A stretch of DNA of 24,239 bases from a virus (IMGVR_UViG_3300047509_000032:1-24239); one strand, 5' to 3'; counted from the first letter of the stretch, positions 12,964 to 21,004 are shown. Translations and numbers: made by a program. Notes: a model not told the origin generated them from the sequence alone.

Positions 12964-14133
12964 ATGAGCATTATCCTTACCCCGATGGAGTTTAGCGGTA
13001 CAGAGCAGCTTGAGCGGCGACTGTACCGTAAAAGGGTGCTGCCAGTAGACAGTATCGACTATGAAGGCCGTAAGATCGACTTCACTACTGAGTACCTTCA
13101 GAAGATGGTGGAGTCCTTTAACGACGGTGCTTTCGACAACGTTCCGCTGCAGTTCGCAGAAGGCGATAACAAGCACACCAATAAGATCGAGCAGTACCGT
13201 GGCGATGTTGTCGGCATGGCTCTGCAAGACGACGGGCTGTACGTAACCGTTGCTGCTACATCTGAAGGCGCTAAGTGGCTTAAGGAAAATCCTAAGGTCG
13301 GTATCAGTGCGCGTATCGTCAATGACTATGACCGTGCTGACGGTAAGCACTATGATGCGGCTATGCAGCATGCGCTAGTGACTCATGACCCACGCATTCC
13401 CGGTCTAGGACCGTGGTCTGAGGTAAATTCTTTTAGTAATTCCGATGATTCTGATATCATTGACCTAACAGGGGAGAAATTCCCTGTAAAGACCAAAAAG
13501 ACTAAGGAGAAGTCTGTGCCAAAGAACGAGAACTCGCTCAGTGATACTGAGCTTGAGCGACTTCGTTCCTTCCTTGCGGAGCTTGACGAAGAGACGGACG
13601 AAGAGACCGCCCCTGAAGTCAATGCTGACGCGAGTGACGAGCTGACTGACGCCGAACTTGCGGAGCTTATTGCGTCGCTGGATAACGAAGACGCACCTGA
13701 AGCCGTTGACCCGGAGCCAGTGCTCGCAGACGCTTCTCTTAGCAATGATAACTCTAGCGACAATAAGGCGCTGGAGCTGGCGCAGTCACACGCTACCGAG
13801 CTTAGCCGTATCCGGTCTGAGCTTGACGACGAGCGGTGGACTGTTGAGCGTGAGCGTCTTATGCGTAAGGTCGGTCTGCCGCCTGCGGTGATTGACCTGG
13901 CTAAGCCTCTGCTTAAGGGCGAGGGTCATACGATTGACCTGTCTAACAACGAAACTGTTGATGCTGGCAAAGTTATGCGCGACGTGCTTAATGAAGTCGG
14001 CAAGCTAGTTAAGATTCTGGATCTGGGTAATGAGCTTGGGTCTGAGTTTGAGAAGGAGCCGGATGTCTCGGAAGAGGCTGCTACCCGGCGTAACGATACC
14101 ACCAAGGCCGTCCGTGCCATGATGGGTAACTAA
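12964..14133 (+). CDS. Prohead protease fused to scaffold
   Basis: The 389-residue protein has an N-terminal part (1-150) resembling Mu gpI-type prohead proteases. It includes YRKRVLPVDSIDYEGRKIDF, VGMALQDDGLYVTV and a late HALVTHDPRIPGLGPW, where the H-x-x-L-T-x-x-P-x-I-P-G-x-x-W motif is characteristic. The C-terminal half is very acidic and coiled-coil-like (EELDEETDEETAPE-type stretches, then ALELAQSHATELSRIRSELDD), as in scaffolds. Protease and scaffold on one chain, directly before decoration and capsid genes, is a known arrangement: the scaffold guides capsid assembly and is later cleaved. The start is leaderless. Confidence 0.75.
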   Translation: MSIILTPMEFSGTEQLERRLYRKRVLPVDSIDYEGRKIDFTTEYLQKMVESFNDGAFDNVPLQFAEGDNKHTNKIEQYRGDVVGMALQDDGLYVTVAATSEGAKWLKENPKVGISARIVNDYDRADGKHYDAAMQHALVTHDPRIPGLGPWSEVNSFSNSDDSDIIDLTGEKFPVKTKKTKEKSVPKNENSLSDTELERLRSFLAELDEETDEETAPEVNADASDELTDAELAELIASLDNEDAPEAVDPEPVLADASLSNDNSSDNKALELAQSHATELSRIRSELDDERWTVERERLMRKVGLPPAVIDLAKPLLKGEGHTIDLSNNETVDAGKVMRDVLNEVGKLVKILDLGNELGSEFEKEPDVSEEAATRRNDTTKAVRAMMGN

Positions 14134-14142
14134 GGGGTTAAA

Positions 14143-14676
14143 GTGGCTGGTTCTCTACCACACTACAAGCAAGGTCCGGCGAGTTACACTGCCGGTGGCC
14201 TTATTCTCGGTGGTCAGATTGTCTACCCGGCTACTGGCCTGGGTGGCGCTCTGGCCGCTCTTAACGGTATCGGCGTGCTGGTCGCGGCGACGGGTCAGCA
14301 GGTTAACGCGCTGGGTGTCGCTGGCGCGGACGCTAACAACACGATGTTTCTAGACTACAACGCGACTTACGGTCCTGACTCGGGAGCCTCGCTTCCGGCT
14401 GGATGGGCTGGCGACGGTAGCTCGACTGCGCAGGACACTGTTCTTGACGTTTCGATTCTAGGATTCACCATCCCTGTGTACAACAATGTTGACATTAACG
14501 TCAACTATGACGGTACTGCGGTTAGCTTTGGTCAGCTTCTGCAGACTTCCACGACTGTCGCGGGAGCTGTTATGGCTTGGTCAGGCTCTAACCCGCAGGC
14601 AATTATCGGACGCTGTACGCAGCCTGGCGGCGTTACTGCGGCTGCCCAGTCCGCTCGCGCGTTTATTCGGGTCTAA
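14143..14676 (+). CDS. Capsid decoration-type protein (DUF2190-like)
   Basis: The 177-residue protein starts at a GTG 9 bases after the protease/scaffold stop, with AAGGGG as ribosome site. It is glycine/alanine/valine-rich. It opens with a short GPASYTAGGLILGGQIVYPATG strand pair like small head-decoration proteins and continues as a beta-rich domain (TVLDVSILGFTIPVYNNVDI). It lies just upstream of the major capsid protein, where decoration or cement proteins are usually found. Alternative: a second scaffold-dependent head protein. No catalytic motif is visible. Confidence 0.65.
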   Translation: MAGSLPHYKQGPASYTAGGLILGGQIVYPATGLGGALAALNGIGVLVAATGQQVNALGVAGADANNTMFLDYNATYGPDSGASLPAGWAGDGSSTAQDTVLDVSILGFTIPVYNNVDINVNYDGTAVSFGQLLQTSTTVAGAVMAWSGSNPQAIIGRCTQPGGVTAAAQSARAFIRV

Positions 14677-14707
14677 GGCCCTTACGAAAGGTAAGTAGGA
14701 GAAAGAG

Positions 14708-15619
14708 ATGCCAACTCCGGTATATGCCGCCAGTGATGGGCCTCGCATCACCGTAGATGTCCTTATCAAGGACCCACTGCAGGTGCCAGCGCTTATTCTG
14801 GACATGACTGAGAACGAGTTCGTCGTTGACTCAGTTCTGCGTAACGCTGGCCTGGCTCAGTCCGGGGTTGTCCGTTACGAAGAGTCTACGCCTCTGTATG
14901 CGGATCAGAACCCTGAGGTTAGGGCTGAGTTCGCTGAGGTTCCAGTCGTGCCCACCTCGATTGGTCAGCCACGTGCTGTGTACGCTCACGAGCGTGCCAT
15001 GGCGATCATGGTGTCCGACGAAATGCGTCGGCGTCAGATCGTTGACCCTGTGACTCGTCAGCTTCTGCAGGTTAAGAACACGATGGTTTACTCTTGGAAC
15101 GCGGTCTTCATGAACGCGATCCTGGCCAACACCTCCGTGCAGACCCTTGCGGTTGCTAACCCTTGGGCGTCGTCTAACGCAACGATCCGAGCGGACCTGG
15201 CTAACGCGGGATTCCTGATCGAGAATGCTAACGTTACCTCGGTTAACGGTGTCGTGCAGTGGTTCGGTTTCGAGCCTGACACACTGATTGTCAACCACGT
15301 AACTAAGGCTACCCTGCTTCAGTCCAGCTCTTTCGCCGCGCCTTACCTCGGTGACATCGCGTCGGAAAACCTGCTCTACACGGGCAAGCTTCCTAACAAG
15401 ATCTTTAACTACGACGTGCTGGTTTCGCGGCAGGTTCCTACGGGTACCGCCGTCCTGATGCAGCGTCAGCGTTGCGGCTTCATCGCGGATGAACTGCCGA
15501 TGATGGCTTCGCCTCTTTACCGTGACGAGCCTCGTAAGGTCTGGCGTTCGGACGTGCAGCGTGCGGCGGCGATTGGGTTCGACCAGCCGCTCGCGATCTG
15601 TGTCATGACCGGCATCTAA
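14708..15619 (+). CDS. Major capsid protein (HK97-type fold)
   Basis: The 303-residue protein follows a good AGGAGA site, ends just before a strong terminator and occupies the place of the major capsid gene. Sequence signs are an E-loop-like region with PEVRAEFAEVPVVPTSIGQP and a long spine helix around RAMAIMVSDEMRRRQIVDPV. A P/A-domain-like part follows, with FEPDTLIVNHVTKATLL, and then RQVPTGTAVLMQRQRCGFIADE near the C-terminus. No separate delta domain is seen because scaffolding is carried by the upstream gene. A long antisense frame over this gene is a shadow. Confidence 0.85.
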   Translation: MPTPVYAASDGPRITVDVLIKDPLQVPALILDMTENEFVVDSVLRNAGLAQSGVVRYEESTPLYADQNPEVRAEFAEVPVVPTSIGQPRAVYAHERAMAIMVSDEMRRRQIVDPVTRQLLQVKNTMVYSWNAVFMNAILANTSVQTLAVANPWASSNATIRADLANAGFLIENANVTSVNGVVQWFGFEPDTLIVNHVTKATLLQSSSFAAPYLGDIASENLLYTGKLPNKIFNYDVLVSRQVPTGTAVLMQRQRCGFIADELPMMASPLYRDEPRKVWRSDVQRAAAIGFDQPLAICVMTGI

Positions 15620-15640
15620 GCTTAACATTCCCACTACAGT

Positions 15641-15668
15641 AAAACCCCCGTCATTAGGCGGGGGTTTT
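15641..15668 (+). terminator. Rho-independent terminator after the capsid gene
   Basis: AAAACCCCCG (15641-15650) pairs with CGGGGGTTTT (15659-15668) around an 8-base loop, giving a 10-bp stem whose 3' arm ends in four Ts. It is placed 21 bases after the capsid stop, where it could set the high capsid message level. The A-tract also allows it to work from the other strand. Confidence 0.85.
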
Positions 15669-15676
15669 GCTATAAT
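15668..15676 (+). promoter_or_regulatory. Extended -10 promoter fused to the terminator
   Basis: TGC followed by a perfect TATAAT begins in the last T of the terminator stem. The extended -10 form could work without a strong -35, and none is seen. Transcripts would start near 15683 and carry an untranslated leader of roughly 65 bases before the TTG start at 15750. Confidence 0.5.
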
Positions 15677-15749
15677 ATAAGATAGGGCCTCGAATGGTCC
15701 TACCGCACAGTCCCGTTCGGCAACTGCTGGACTTATGGAAGGAAATACA

Positions 15750-16163
15750 TTGGGTCTCTACCAATCAGGCGTTACGCTGTTCAATCAGACTTTCACTGCG
15801 ACTGGGACGTATAACTCCCCGTCGTTTAGCGCCGCCAACTTCGGTGGCGGCGCGGCGCTTGTCGCTTCATGGGGTACTGCTACGGTTTCTGCACCAACCG
15901 CTACATTCGCCCTTCAGATTTCTACTGACGGTGGCGTTACGTGGGCGGCTGTTCCGGCTACTGCTGGCTCGCTGACTGATGTGGGTACCTTCACCGCGAC
16001 TGCGCCTACTAACTCTGCTTCTGTGCAGGTTAAGACCTCAGTCGGCACTGTCTACGTTGGTAACCTGCTGCGTGTCCAGCTTGTTCTTGCTGGTACTAGC
16101 GTTACCTCGCTGCCAGCTAAGATCACTCTTGACGCGGCTAAGCGCTTCCCGGATAACGCGTAA
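15750..16163 (+). CDS. Beta-sandwich decoration or tail protein
   Basis: The ATG at 15735 has no ribosome site, whereas GGAAGGA lies 6 bases before the in-frame TTG at 15750, so I place the start there (137 residues). The protein is beta-rich and ends DAAKRFPDNA. It contains FALQISTDGGVTWAAVPA, the same DG-x-x-W strand as the protein at 10232. It has its own promoter after the capsid terminator and overlaps the next start (TAATGG). A capsid-fibre or decoration role fits the position; no enzyme motif is seen. Confidence 0.6.
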   Translation: MGLYQSGVTLFNQTFTATGTYNSPSFSAANFGGGAALVASWGTATVSAPTATFALQISTDGGVTWAAVPATAGSLTDVGTFTATAPTNSASVQVKTSVGTVYVGNLLRVQLVLAGTSVTSLPAKITLDAAKRFPDNA

Positions 16164-16318
16164 TGGCTACTAGGGCAGGCAGCGGGCAGTCCAGCGGTAT
16201 TACCGCTTCTGCCGGTGCGCTTACGGCTACGCATGCGACAGTGAGTGCGCACGTGCACCCTGCCACTGCTGCCCCCGTATGCGCGCCCGAATCACCGCCT
16301 ACGACCAACGAGCACTAA
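16163..16318 (+). CDS. Small hypothetical protein, 51 residues
   Basis: The ATG overlaps the preceding stop (TAATGG) and the frame ends with the TAA at 16316-16318, two bases of which fall in the stem of a perfect inverted repeat. The product is alanine/threonine/serine-rich, with several histidines and prolines (HATVSAHVHPATAAP), and looks unstructured. No family is recognised; support comes from the tight overlap and the terminator placement right at its stop codon. Confidence 0.5.
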   Translation: MATRAGSGQSSGITASAGALTATHATVSAHVHPATAAPVCAPESPPTTNEH

Positions 16319-16353
16319 GTAGTAAAAGAGCCTATAAGGCTCTTTTACTACTT
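16317..16353. terminator. Perfect 16-bp inverted repeat, probable terminator
   Basis: AAGTAGTAAAAGAGCC (16317-16332) and its exact complement (16338-16353) flank a 5-base loop, TATAA. The stem has a GAGCC/GGCTC core followed by TTTT, so it can stop transcription, and its symmetry makes it usable from both strands. It begins inside the stop codon of the 51-residue gene and lies just before the spike gene, whose ATG is 22 bases on. Confidence 0.75.
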
Positions 16354-16374
16354 TGTAAAGGAAGCAAGTGTAGT

Positions 16375-19299
16375 ATGGCACTCAGTACAGTCACGCTTAC
16401 TTGGAATCTGACGGACTTTCTTAGTACCGCGATTCCTGACTCCTGTACGCTATACATCACTCCTACTAGTACTCTTGCTGACACTGCCGATAGCAAGACG
16501 CTTATCGGTGTAACACGTGCTACATCGTTTACTGGCGGTGCCGGATCTTGGTCCGGTATCGTCGCTAACGACAACGTAACCCTAGCTCCGGCCAACAGTG
16601 CGTATACAATTCGTATCATTGACAACGTTACTGGTAGCACCATTATCGGGCCTTTCACATCGCCCGTCAACCACGCTGCAGGTGCTACACAGGATCTTTC
16701 CCTGCTTTACGCTAACCAGGTTAGCACTGTTCCTTTCTTCCAGTACGTGACTACAGCGGCGCTTCCCTCGCTAGTCGCTGCCGCCACTGCCGCTGATCTC
16801 GGTACCACGTACAGTGTGCTTACATTCGGTGCAGACCCTACAGGCGTGACTGACTCGACTGCAGCCATTCAGGCTACTATCAATGCTGTTACAGGTAACG
16901 CTAACCCGGTAACTACCTCACGGTCAGCTATTGCACAGGTATACCTGCCTACCGGCGTGTATAAGATCTCTACCGACCTGCTTATACAGTCTGTTCAGGG
17001 ATTCCGCCTTTACGGCGACGGACCTGAGATGACTTTCATTAAGGCGTCGGGTACAGGTTTCACTAACGGACCTATCACTATTGACGGCTCGTACGCTGGT
17101 CGCTATGAGGGTTTCACGATCCTAGGTGACACTACTGAGCAGGTTAACAACGCTATCACGCTTACGTGGACTACGAACGCCCACCGTTCTACCACGGGTA
17201 ACAAGTTCGCAGACATTCGTATTCGTAACCTCAACTTTGTCACTGGTTTTAACATGGCCGGTGTGGGTAACCGTCAGCTTGACTCTACTAAGCTTAGTTG
17301 TATCGTGGTCGGTGGCGGCTTCGGGCCGACAACCTGGAGTAATTCGGGTAACTGGCAGCAGGGTTTCGTATTCGGTAACAGTACCTTCGCTAACATCTAC
17401 GACCAGGTACTTGAACGGTGCGAGCCATCTGGCTGCTACTACGGCTTCTACAATAACGTCTCCAGTTTCTCGCTTAACGGGTCGCAGCCCGCCAACAACT
17501 TTATTGACTTCTACATGTCCCCCGGTGCGCAGAGCACGATCACCAACGTTCAGTCGCAGAACTGCGGTCAGTTCCTCTTCGCCCCGTCGAACTTCTCGGC
17601 AATTCCGAACTCTTTCAACGACATTCAGGTTAAGAGCAGTTTCCTTCAGGACAGCGGCAACGCGATCATCTCTCTCGCTGGCGGCACGTGGAACTTTAAT
17701 AACTTCAGTGCCACCGGCCTTCAGGTAACTACGACCGTAGCTGCCGGAAGTAACGGCGGCGCTATTAACACGATCGCATCCTGGGCATTCCCTTCGGCTG
17801 GCGTGCTGGCTGTAGCGTCCACCAACGGTCTGCCGACCTCTGGACAGATGAACGTCGTAACGTCTACCACTAACGCCGTGATCAGTTACACAGGCCTTAG
17901 CGGCGGTAATACGCTCACCGGCTGCACGTACGTATCCGGAGGCACGGGTACTGTATCCACAGGCGGTAACGTGTTCAACTACGTTAACGGTACTATTTCC
18001 CTAGTTGGACCTAGCACGACACGTCCCTGTACCGCACTGTTTAACAACCTGGCCCTACGCGGTTCGCGAGCTAGCGCTTTCACCCCACTGACTCACGCAA
18101 TTGTCTCGTGCCAGGGATACTCTAACTACGAACCCACCACAGGCGTTTACACCTACGCAACTGGTGACGTTTCTTCCATTAACCTCGGTGGTATCTGGAC
18201 TACCCTAGGCGGCCCCGGAACTCCGCAGCAGGTCAACTATATTACGGCTACTGGTAACACCACGTATAACATTCCAGTAGGTGCAGTAACCCTAGACGTT
18301 ATGATCGTCGGAGGCGGCGCTGGCGGATCGTCGGGCGCATTCTCTACCACGGGTGCTGCGGGGGGTGGACCAGGCGGCGCGGGTGGTGGCGTGTGTAAGC
18401 AGCAGTTCCAAGCTAGTGCGCTTACTAGTCCGCTTACGGTAACCGTAGGTGCTGGCGGCGCGGGCGGTGCTGCTGTTACTTCTGGTGCCAACGGTAACTC
18501 CGGAGTAGCGGGCACTAACACCAACTTCGGTACCTACATGTTCGCAAAGGGAGGCAGTGCTTCCAGTGGAGGCCTCGCCACTAACGCCTCGATTCAGACT
18601 GGCGCTGCTGGCGGCCCTGGTACGTGCGTAAGCGGTGCGGGAGGGTCTACAGTTACTACGTCTGCTGTACCGTCATCGGCAACGGCGCAGACAACAGGCG
18701 GTGGCGGCGCGGGCGGCGGCATACCGATTTGCTCGACTACGGTCGCGGCTGGCAGCAACGGCGGCACGATCACGAACATTGCGTCATGGGCTAACCCATC
18801 TGCCGGTACCCTGTCCGTTGCTGCTACTACAAACTTCCCCGCGTCTGGTACGGCTACTGTAGCCTGCTCGGTTTCTTCCCCGGCAACAATTACCTACACG
18901 GGAGTCACGGCTAACACGCTAACTGGTTGTGCGTATGTTTCTGGCGGAACTGGGACCGTAGCCACTGGCGGCGCAGTTATTACACAGGGGGCGGCGCAGA
19001 ACGGCGCGGGCTGCACAGCGCCAGTACTCGGAGTAGCCAGCAACTCGTCCAGCGGTGGCGTCGTCGGTGGCGCGAGCCCGACCAACGGCAGCGCGCCTAC
19101 GGCTCAGGGGGATACGGCACCTGGCGGTGGCGGTGGCGCGGCGGCGCTGTCTGGTACGGCCCAAGGCGGCGCTGCTGCACAGGCTAACTCTGGCGGTGGC
19201 GGTGGCGGTGGCGGTGCCGCTTCTAACGGGGCTACATCTTCAGGTGCAGGCGGCGCGGGCGGTTCCGGTTTTTGTCTTATTATCGCTTACTTCCAGTAG
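16375..19299 (+). CDS. Large tailspike/tail fibre with beta-helix and glycine-rich tip
   Basis: From the ATG at 16375 the product has 974 residues. Residues 1-120 (MALSTVTLTWNLTDFL to the QDLSLLYAN region) form a small beta domain that recurs alone in the gene at 19308 and is probably the virion-attachment part. From about 146, YSVLTFGADPTGVTDSTAAI starts a pectate-lyase-like beta-helix. From about 641 to the end the chain is extremely glycine-rich (MIVGGGAGGSSG and many GGG runs), resembling polyglycine-sandwich adhesin tips. An 81-residue module occurs twice (453-533 and 788-868), the second copy inside the glycine-rich part. It probably binds or degrades a surface glycan. The reading frame from 16279 is not used because it crosses the terminator. 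Confidence 0.8.
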   Translation: MALSTVTLTWNLTDFLSTAIPDSCTLYITPTSTLADTADSKTLIGVTRATSFTGGAGSWSGIVANDNVTLAPANSAYTIRIIDNVTGSTIIGPFTSPVNHAAGATQDLSLLYANQVSTVPFFQYVTTAALPSLVAAATAADLGTTYSVLTFGADPTGVTDSTAAIQATINAVTGNANPVTTSRSAIAQVYLPTGVYKISTDLLIQSVQGFRLYGDGPEMTFIKASGTGFTNGPITIDGSYAGRYEGFTILGDTTEQVNNAITLTWTTNAHRSTTGNKFADIRIRNLNFVTGFNMAGVGNRQLDSTKLSCIVVGGGFGPTTWSNSGNWQQGFVFGNSTFANIYDQVLERCEPSGCYYGFYNNVSSFSLNGSQPANNFIDFYMSPGAQSTITNVQSQNCGQFLFAPSNFSAIPNSFNDIQVKSSFLQDSGNAIISLAGGTWNFNNFSATGLQVTTTVAAGSNGGAINTIASWAFPSAGVLAVASTNGLPTSGQMNVVTSTTNAVISYTGLSGGNTLTGCTYVSGGTGTVSTGGNVFNYVNGTISLVGPSTTRPCTALFNNLALRGSRASAFTPLTHAIVSCQGYSNYEPTTGVYTYATGDVSSINLGGIWTTLGGPGTPQQVNYITATGNTTYNIPVGAVTLDVMIVGGGAGGSSGAFSTTGAAGGGPGGAGGGVCKQQFQASALTSPLTVTVGAGGAGGAAVTSGANGNSGVAGTNTNFGTYMFAKGGSASSGGLATNASIQTGAAGGPGTCVSGAGGSTVTTSAVPSSATAQTTGGGGAGGGIPICSTTVAAGSNGGTITNIASWANPSAGTLSVAATTNFPASGTATVACSVSSPATITYTGVTANTLTGCAYVSGGTGTVATGGAVITQGAAQNGAGCTAPVLGVASNSSSGGVVGGASPTNGSAPTAQGDTAPGGGGGAAALSGTAQGGAAAQANSGGGGGGGGAASNGATSSGAGGAGGSGFCLIIAYFQ
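17731..17973 (+). repeat. Spike internal module, copy 1
   Basis: Eighty-one codons starting TTVAAGSNGGAINTIASWA and ending GGTGTVSTGGNV, matched by the second copy at 18736-18978 with the same length. Shared landmarks are IASWA-PSAG, a Y-TG step, TLTGC-YVSGGTGTV and TGG-V. The module sits between the beta-helix and the next part of the spike. The DNA has diverged, so the duplication is not recent. Confidence 0.8.
18736..18978 (+). repeat. Spike internal module, copy 2
   Basis: The second copy begins TTVAAGSNGGTITNIASWA and ends GGTGTVATGGAV, again 81 codons. It is embedded in the glycine-rich tip, splitting it in two, which suggests that the module is a self-contained fold (for example a small beta domain) that can be shuffled within fibre genes. 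Confidence 0.8.
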
Positions 19300-19307
19300 G
19301 AGATCTA

Positions 19308-19661
19308 GTGGCTCTTAACACAGTAACTCTTACGTGGAACATAACGGACTTCCTTGTCGCGAGCATTACTGACTCATGCACGATATACCTAACGCCGACT
19401 ACTAACCTAGATGACGTTACTGATGGTAGGGCCATCCTTGCCATAACCCGGTCACAATCCTTTACCGGAGGTACCGGGTCACTGGCGGGCATCATAGCTA
19501 ATGATAACGTGCAGCTTACCCCTACGGGTAGCGGTTATATTATCCGTATTCAGGACAACGTTACCCTAGGCTATCTACTAGGCCCGTTCACCAGTGTCAT
19601 TGCCTTTGCTAACGGGGCAACGCAAGATCTTTCCGCCATCTATGCTTCACGTCAAGTCTGA
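19308..19661 (+). CDS. Stand-alone copy of the spike attachment domain
   Basis: A GTG at 19308 with AGGAG 7 bases upstream gives a 117-residue protein that aligns end to end with residues 1-117 of the preceding spike. Both have MAL-TVTLTWN-TDFL, DSCT-Y-TPT, SFTGG-GS--GI-ANDNV, IRI-DNVT, GPFTS and GATQDLS--YA. It stops where the spike passes into its beta-helix. It may be a shared baseplate or spike-anchor subunit, a cap, or what is left of a second spike. The TGA stop is part of an extended -10 promoter for the next gene. The longer frame from 19272 would start inside the spike gene and is unlikely. Confidence 0.75.
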   Translation: MALNTVTLTWNITDFLVASITDSCTIYLTPTTNLDDVTDGRAILAITRSQSFTGGTGSLAGIIANDNVQLTPTGSGYIIRIQDNVTLGYLLGPFTSVIAFANGATQDLSAIYASRQV

Positions 19662-19667
19662 TATACT
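19659..19667 (+). promoter_or_regulatory. Extended -10 promoter (TGA TATACT)
   Basis: TGATATACT at 19659-19667 fits an extended -10, using the stop codon of the previous gene. Identical boxes occur at 21505 and, with TGC, at 22902. No clear -35 is visible. The leader to the next ATG (19727) would be about 50 bases and holds a hairpin. Confidence 0.45.
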
Positions 19668-19686
19668 AAGACTACCTAACAGGAAT

Positions 19687-19708
19687 GTGAGCGGACAGTT
19701 TCCGCCAC
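19687..19708 (+). promoter_or_regulatory. Leader hairpin before the 19727 gene
   Basis: GTG-A-GCGGA (19687-19695) pairs with TCCGC-CAC (19701-19708), eight pairs with one bulged A and a 5-base loop. It lies just upstream of the GAAAGG ribosome site in the leader made from the 19659 promoter. It may affect message stability or start-site access; no T-tract follows, so it is not a terminator. Confidence 0.35.
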
Positions 19709-19726
19709 GGGAAAGGTAACAAACTA

Positions 19727-20125
19727 ATGGTTTACCAAAAGAAGACTGAGCCTGAGAAGCGCGAATACCGCGCTGTCGTTAACCTGTCTATCGGACGCGT
19801 CGATCGCGGTCCAGACGGTCGTAACGAAACGGCTGAGCGCGTTGAGCGCGGACATAAGACCTGGCTTACAGATGAAGAGGCGAGTAACCTCGGCCGCTTT
19901 GTTCGTCTAGTGGAGACTGAAGAGAATGACAAGGTGCCCACCCGGGTTAGCCCTGCTCGTATTCTCGGTATCCGCGAAGTCGATAAGAATGGCGCTAACC
20001 TTCAGGGATCGGGTGCTCTCGACATGAAGGATAAGACTACCGTCTACACGGAGGCAGAAGCCGACGAAGAGGCGCAGCCAACTAAGAATCCGTCAGACCC
20101 GTCATATAAGGGTAAGAAGGACTAA
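19727..20125 (+). CDS. Hypothetical charged protein in the connector region
   Basis: The 132-residue protein is hydrophilic and rich in glutamate, lysine and arginine. A possible beta part (EYRAVVNLSIGRVDRGPDG) is followed by helices (KTWLTDEEASNLGRFVRLV), and the acidic, probably disordered end finishes PSYKGKKD. The W-L-T-D-E-E-A pattern is common in small head or tail proteins of actinophages that begin with a binding strand, but I cannot name a family. It has its own promoter and lies directly before the connector genes, so a head-tail joining or minor structural role is possible. Confidence 0.55.
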   Translation: MVYQKKTEPEKREYRAVVNLSIGRVDRGPDGRNETAERVERGHKTWLTDEEASNLGRFVRLVETEENDKVPTRVSPARILGIREVDKNGANLQGSGALDMKDKTTVYTEAEADEEAQPTKNPSDPSYKGKKD

Positions 20126-20131
20126 CATACC

Positions 20132-20656
20132 ATGACCTTCAGCGGCACTGCCTATTGCAGCGTTACAGATGTTATCACGGCTGTCACTAGTTTTAACTAC
20201 GGCGGCACTCCTGGTGACATTAACGCTGCCATTGTGCAGGCCGCTGTAGATCAGGCTACGGCTAAGGTTAGCGCGTGGACGGGTATTAACTGGGCGGTTG
20301 ACTCGCAGGGTAATCCCCTCACCGTTCCTGATATCATCCAGTCTATTACGATTAACATTGCTACGTACTACGCCACGCTTAGCTACCGTAAGAATAAGCC
20401 TATGGAAGCTAACGATCCTGTGCTGCTACGGTACAACGACGCGTGTGCGGACCTTAAGGCTATTCAGGAGGGGCAGATCACCCCCGACCCTGTGGCTAAC
20501 GGAGCGCCGCTGTATAACTCCGGGCGTGTCTATAACACCAGGTTCCGTACGTTCACGCTGCGCGACTCTAACACCCGCCTTGAGAGCGGTCATATCGAGA
20601 ACGATACTTTCCCCGATAACGGCGGTTTTAACGGCGCTACACCTCCGTGGTGGTAA
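20132..20656 (+). CDS. Head-tail connector (DUF1320/gp36-like)
   Basis: The 174-residue protein starts with YCSVTDVITAV. It has a helical core (INAAIVQAAVDQATAKVSAW, then DIIQSITINIATYYATLSYR) and ends in an extended tail with DTFPDNGGFNGATPPWW. A short start strand, helical bundle and tyrosine-rich helix is the pattern of DUF1320-like or gp6-like adaptor proteins that sit under the portal. Position after the capsid genes and before the tail-completion genes agrees. Which connector ring it forms cannot be told from sequence alone. Confidence 0.65.
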   Translation: MTFSGTAYCSVTDVITAVTSFNYGGTPGDINAAIVQAAVDQATAKVSAWTGINWAVDSQGNPLTVPDIIQSITINIATYYATLSYRKNKPMEANDPVLLRYNDACADLKAIQEGQITPDPVANGAPLYNSGRVYNTRFRTFTLRDSNTRLESGHIENDTFPDNGGFNGATPPWW

Positions 20657-20659
20657 GCC

Positions 20660-21004
20660 GTGAACATTAACTTTGAGCCTGACGCCATGCAGCGTATCTA
20701 TGAGCTAACAGACAACATGTTTGAGACTAAGCTCGGCCCGATGATAGAGGCACAGGTTAAAATCAACTGCCCTAAAGATACTGGCGCACTCGCTGACTCT
20801 GTGAGCATGTCAGTTGACCGCGTTACGCACGCCTTGTACGTACAGGCTTACGGCGACGAGTCACGTCCGGAAGGACGTAAGTACTACGCGGCTTACGTAG
20901 ACCTAGGGCATCATCAGATCGCTTGGGGTCACGATACAGGTAAGGTTAAGGCACCTACTGCCTTTATGCGCAGGGCGCTCTACCGAAGGTATGCGGGTTT
21001 CTAA
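20660..21004 (+). CDS. HK97 gp10-like tail-completion/neck protein
   Basis: A GTG at 20660 gives 114 residues with the gp10-type pattern: a helical start, then NCPKDTGALADSVSMSVD, a middle strand with YAAYVDLGHHQ, and PTAFMRRALYR at the end. The P-x-D-T-G-x-L-x-x-S and Y-A-x-Y-V-x-x-G-H signatures are well known in proteins joining head and tail. The stop overlaps the next ATG by one base, showing coupled translation with the following tail gene. Confidence 0.8.
   Translation: MNINFEPDAMQRIYELTDNMFETKLGPMIEAQVKINCPKDTGALADSVSMSVDRVTHALYVQAYGDESRPEGRKYYAAYVDLGHHQIAWGHDTGKVKAPTAFMRRALYRRYAGF

Noticed and set aside
14831-15634. 267-residue frame on the - strand
   Set aside because: Antisense shadow of the major capsid gene, histidine/arginine-rich with no domain, and it would run into the capsid terminator region.
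17126-17728. 200-residue frame on the + strand inside the spike
   Set aside because: Serine/threonine/arginine-rich shadow frame of a well supported beta-helix gene.
18290-19290. Simple-sequence GGC/GGT tracts as a recombination or phase-variable repeat
   Set aside because: The tracts are in frame, irregular in codon use and explained by a glycine-rich fibre tip; no homopolymer or perfect tandem repeat long enough for slippage is present.
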